Below are positions 62,809 to 64,000 of a DNA stretch of 64,000 nucleotides, piece after piece. The notes below the pieces were generated by a model, which was given only the letters and a program-made list of their open reading frames with translations, did no database searches and was not told where the DNA came from. This DNA comes from Alteribacillus bidgolensis. GTDB lineage: Bacteria; Bacillota; Bacilli; Bacillales; Marinococcaceae. Location: the NCBI RefSeq assembly GCF_002886255.1, contig NZ_KZ614149.1, forward strand, positions 1,426,001 through 1,490,000. The letters are read 5' to 3'. How positions within the stretch are numbered: the stretch's first letter is position 1; each line of letters begins with the position of its first letter. The position numbers and the translations under genes were made by a program.

Positions 62809-63761
62809 CGCACACACTTCCTAACGAGAAATTTTTTCTGAGATTGGTTAGGATTAACTTGCCCCCAGAAAGGATAGCCTTCCATATCTCCTTCCACAGA
62901 TAAAGCGTAAGCTCCGATTCGGTTTCCGAACTTGACAGCTTTCGCATAGCCCCATCCACGTAATAGCCCTGAGATGAAACCAGCTGCGAAACCGTCTCCA
63001 GCTCCAGCCGTATCCACTACTTCGTCTACTTGGAACCCTGAAACATGTGCCTTCTCACTTTCTGTGGCAAAATATGCTCCTTCACTTCCAAGCTTGACTA
63101 CGACAACTTTCGCTCCCTGATTTAAGAAAACTTCGGCGATTTCTTCAGGGTCACTGGATCCCGTCAGAAGTTTTCCCTCTTCTATGCCTGGTAACACAAT
63201 ATCCACCTGCCCGGCAATTTCCATAAGTACTTGCCTGGCCTTTTCTTCAGACCACAATTTCAAACGTATATTCGGGTCGAAAATAATGGTCTTCTTATGC
63301 TTTTTTGCCAGCTTGATCGCTTCATCCACTGTTTCCTTACAGCTCTCACTTAAAGCTGGAGTGATTCCGCTCAAATGAAGGTATTTGGCCGATTGAAGAT
63401 AGTTTTCGTCCAAATCATCAGGAGATAGCAAACTCGCTGCTGTTGATGCCGATAATAGTAAATGTTTGGATCCTGATTGGTCATTCTTTCTTTAAAAAAT
63501 ACAGCCGTAGGAGCCTGGTCATCGAAAACAACGCGAGAAGTGTCCACCCCTTCTCCACGGATGACATTCTGTACATACAGCCCGAATTCATCCTCACCGA
63601 GTTTGCTAATCCAGCCCGTCTGGTGACCGAGCCTCGTCAGGGCAATAGCCACATTCGTCTCCGCCCCGCCCACTGTTTTCCTATAAGAATCTACATATCT
63701 GAGCGGACGTCGAACCCGGCTTGAATAGAACCATACTTTCACCAAGAGTTATAACATCCAT
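62805..63761 (-). pseudogene. kdgK: 2-keto-3-deoxygluconate kinase, two frameshifts
   Basis: From the ATG at 63761 (AGGAG upstream) the frame reads MDVITLGESMVLFKPGSTS and shifts near 63700 to PLRYVDSYRKTVGGAETNVA; a second shift near 63448 (in YYYR) leads to STAASLLSPDDLDENYLQSA and the PfkB end, VDTAGAGDGFAAGFISG with its catalytic Asp. All motifs exist, but in three frames. It lies between kduI and kdgA. Loss would break KDG use, unless the kinase at 21908 can substitute, or the shifts are sequencing errors. Confidence 0.85.
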
Positions 63762-63813
63762 GATTTCGCTCCTGTTCATCATTTTGATCTTCCAATTATC
63801 AGATAAAAAATTT

Positions 63814-63850
63814 CCATCAGAAGCGAGAGAGTACCTCCCGCTTCTGATGG
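63814..63850 (-). terminator. hairpin between kduI and kdgK
   Basis: CCATCAGAAGCG (63814-63825) and CGCTTCTGATGG (63839-63850) form a perfect 12-bp stem; the minus strand continues AAATTTTTTATC. It may end the kduI transcript or attenuate it before kdgK. Confidence 0.8.
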
Positions 63851-63864
63851 TTCCCTGATTACCT

Positions 63865-64000
63865 TTATTTCAGCTCTTCCATTTTCACATGATCCATATC
63901 ATCGAATGTATAATTTTCTCCGGCCATGGCCCAGATAAAGGTATAATTATTTGTACCAACACCTGAGTGGATCGACCAAGGGGGAGAAAGAACTACTTGT
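63865..64000 (-). CDS. kduI: 5-keto-4-deoxyuronate isomerase, C-terminal part (runs off the window)
   Basis: The last 44 residues of KduI: SPPWSIHSGVGTNNYTFIWA, MAGENYTFDDMDHVKM and EELK then stop. KduI converts 4-deoxy-L-threo-5-hexosulose uronate, from unsaturated pectin fragments, to the precursor of KDG. The C-terminal cupin region shows IHSGVGT with a metal-binding His. The rest lies outside the window. Confidence 0.9.
   Translation of the reverse strand, partial: QVVLSPPWSIHSGVGTNNYTFIWAMAGENYTFDDMDHVKMEELK

Overview
The window reads as a chromosomal piece of an AT-rich, endospore-forming Bacillaceae member, most like the halotolerant Virgibacillus/Oceanobacillus group. The clues are GerA-type germinant receptor genes, a spore cortex-lytic GH18 enzyme with LysM repeats, an Sda checkpoint peptide, strong AGGAGG ribosome binding sites, and sodium-coupled transport. 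The genus is inferred; no rRNA gene is present.

Layout. 1-2600: a YmaF-family gene followed by fragments of dead genes (peroxiredoxin-like, tyrosyl-tRNA synthetase, PucR-type regulator). 2636-19300 plus 26714-28510: a catabolic island for an aromatic compound, almost all on the minus strand. It holds a taurine/nitrate-type ABC importer, a flavin ferredoxin-NADP reductase, a cupin, an MFS importer, a long operon (4Fe-4S ferredoxin, extradiol dioxygenase, atypical SDR, ThDP enzyme, aldehyde dehydrogenase, aspartate-dehydrogenase-like protein, Rieske dioxygenase alpha and beta, cis-dihydrodiol dehydrogenase, tandem VOC protein), an IclR regulator and a meta-cleavage-type hydrolase. Four separate promoters of this island carry one shared operator-like motif, GTTTY-N6-AAAAC-N3-GTTTW, so the parts probably form one regulon. 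19517-25852: an operon inserted between the two parts of the island, coding a sodium symporter, GntR regulator, PfkB sugar kinase, DgaF-like aldolase, DgaE-like ammonia lyase and amidohydrolase. It looks like a PTS-independent route for an N-acylated amino sugar acid by way of 2-keto-3-deoxygluconate.

28511-41600: sparse accessory DNA with small hypotheticals, a C1q-like jelly-roll protein, DUF1643 (one intact, one dead copy), three LysM wall enzymes in a row, a COG0523 zinc GTPase behind a Zur-like box, an Sda peptide, and several pseudogenes (luciferase-like, GyrI-like, ComEC-like, tyrosine recombinase). 41590-47138: a germinant-receptor locus with gerAA and gerAC between two gerAB paralogs, one of them interrupted. 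47139-53970: DUF523, remnants of COG4997 and DUF262 genes, a ROK regulator, a SulP transporter, and a tRNA-3'-end-like sequence that may be an old attachment site.

53974-64000: sugar catabolism. The L-rhamnose genes aldA, rhaM, rhaD, rhaR (DeoR type), rhaA and rhaB, an AraC regulator, then kdgA, a frameshifted kdgK and the 3' end of kduI. Rhamnose plus 2-keto-3-deoxygluconate genes together suggest use of pectin (rhamnogalacturonan) breakdown products. Recurrent frameshifts (kdgK, recombinase, GyrI-like, MBL protein and others) mean either real decay or assembly indels; the sequence alone does not decide.
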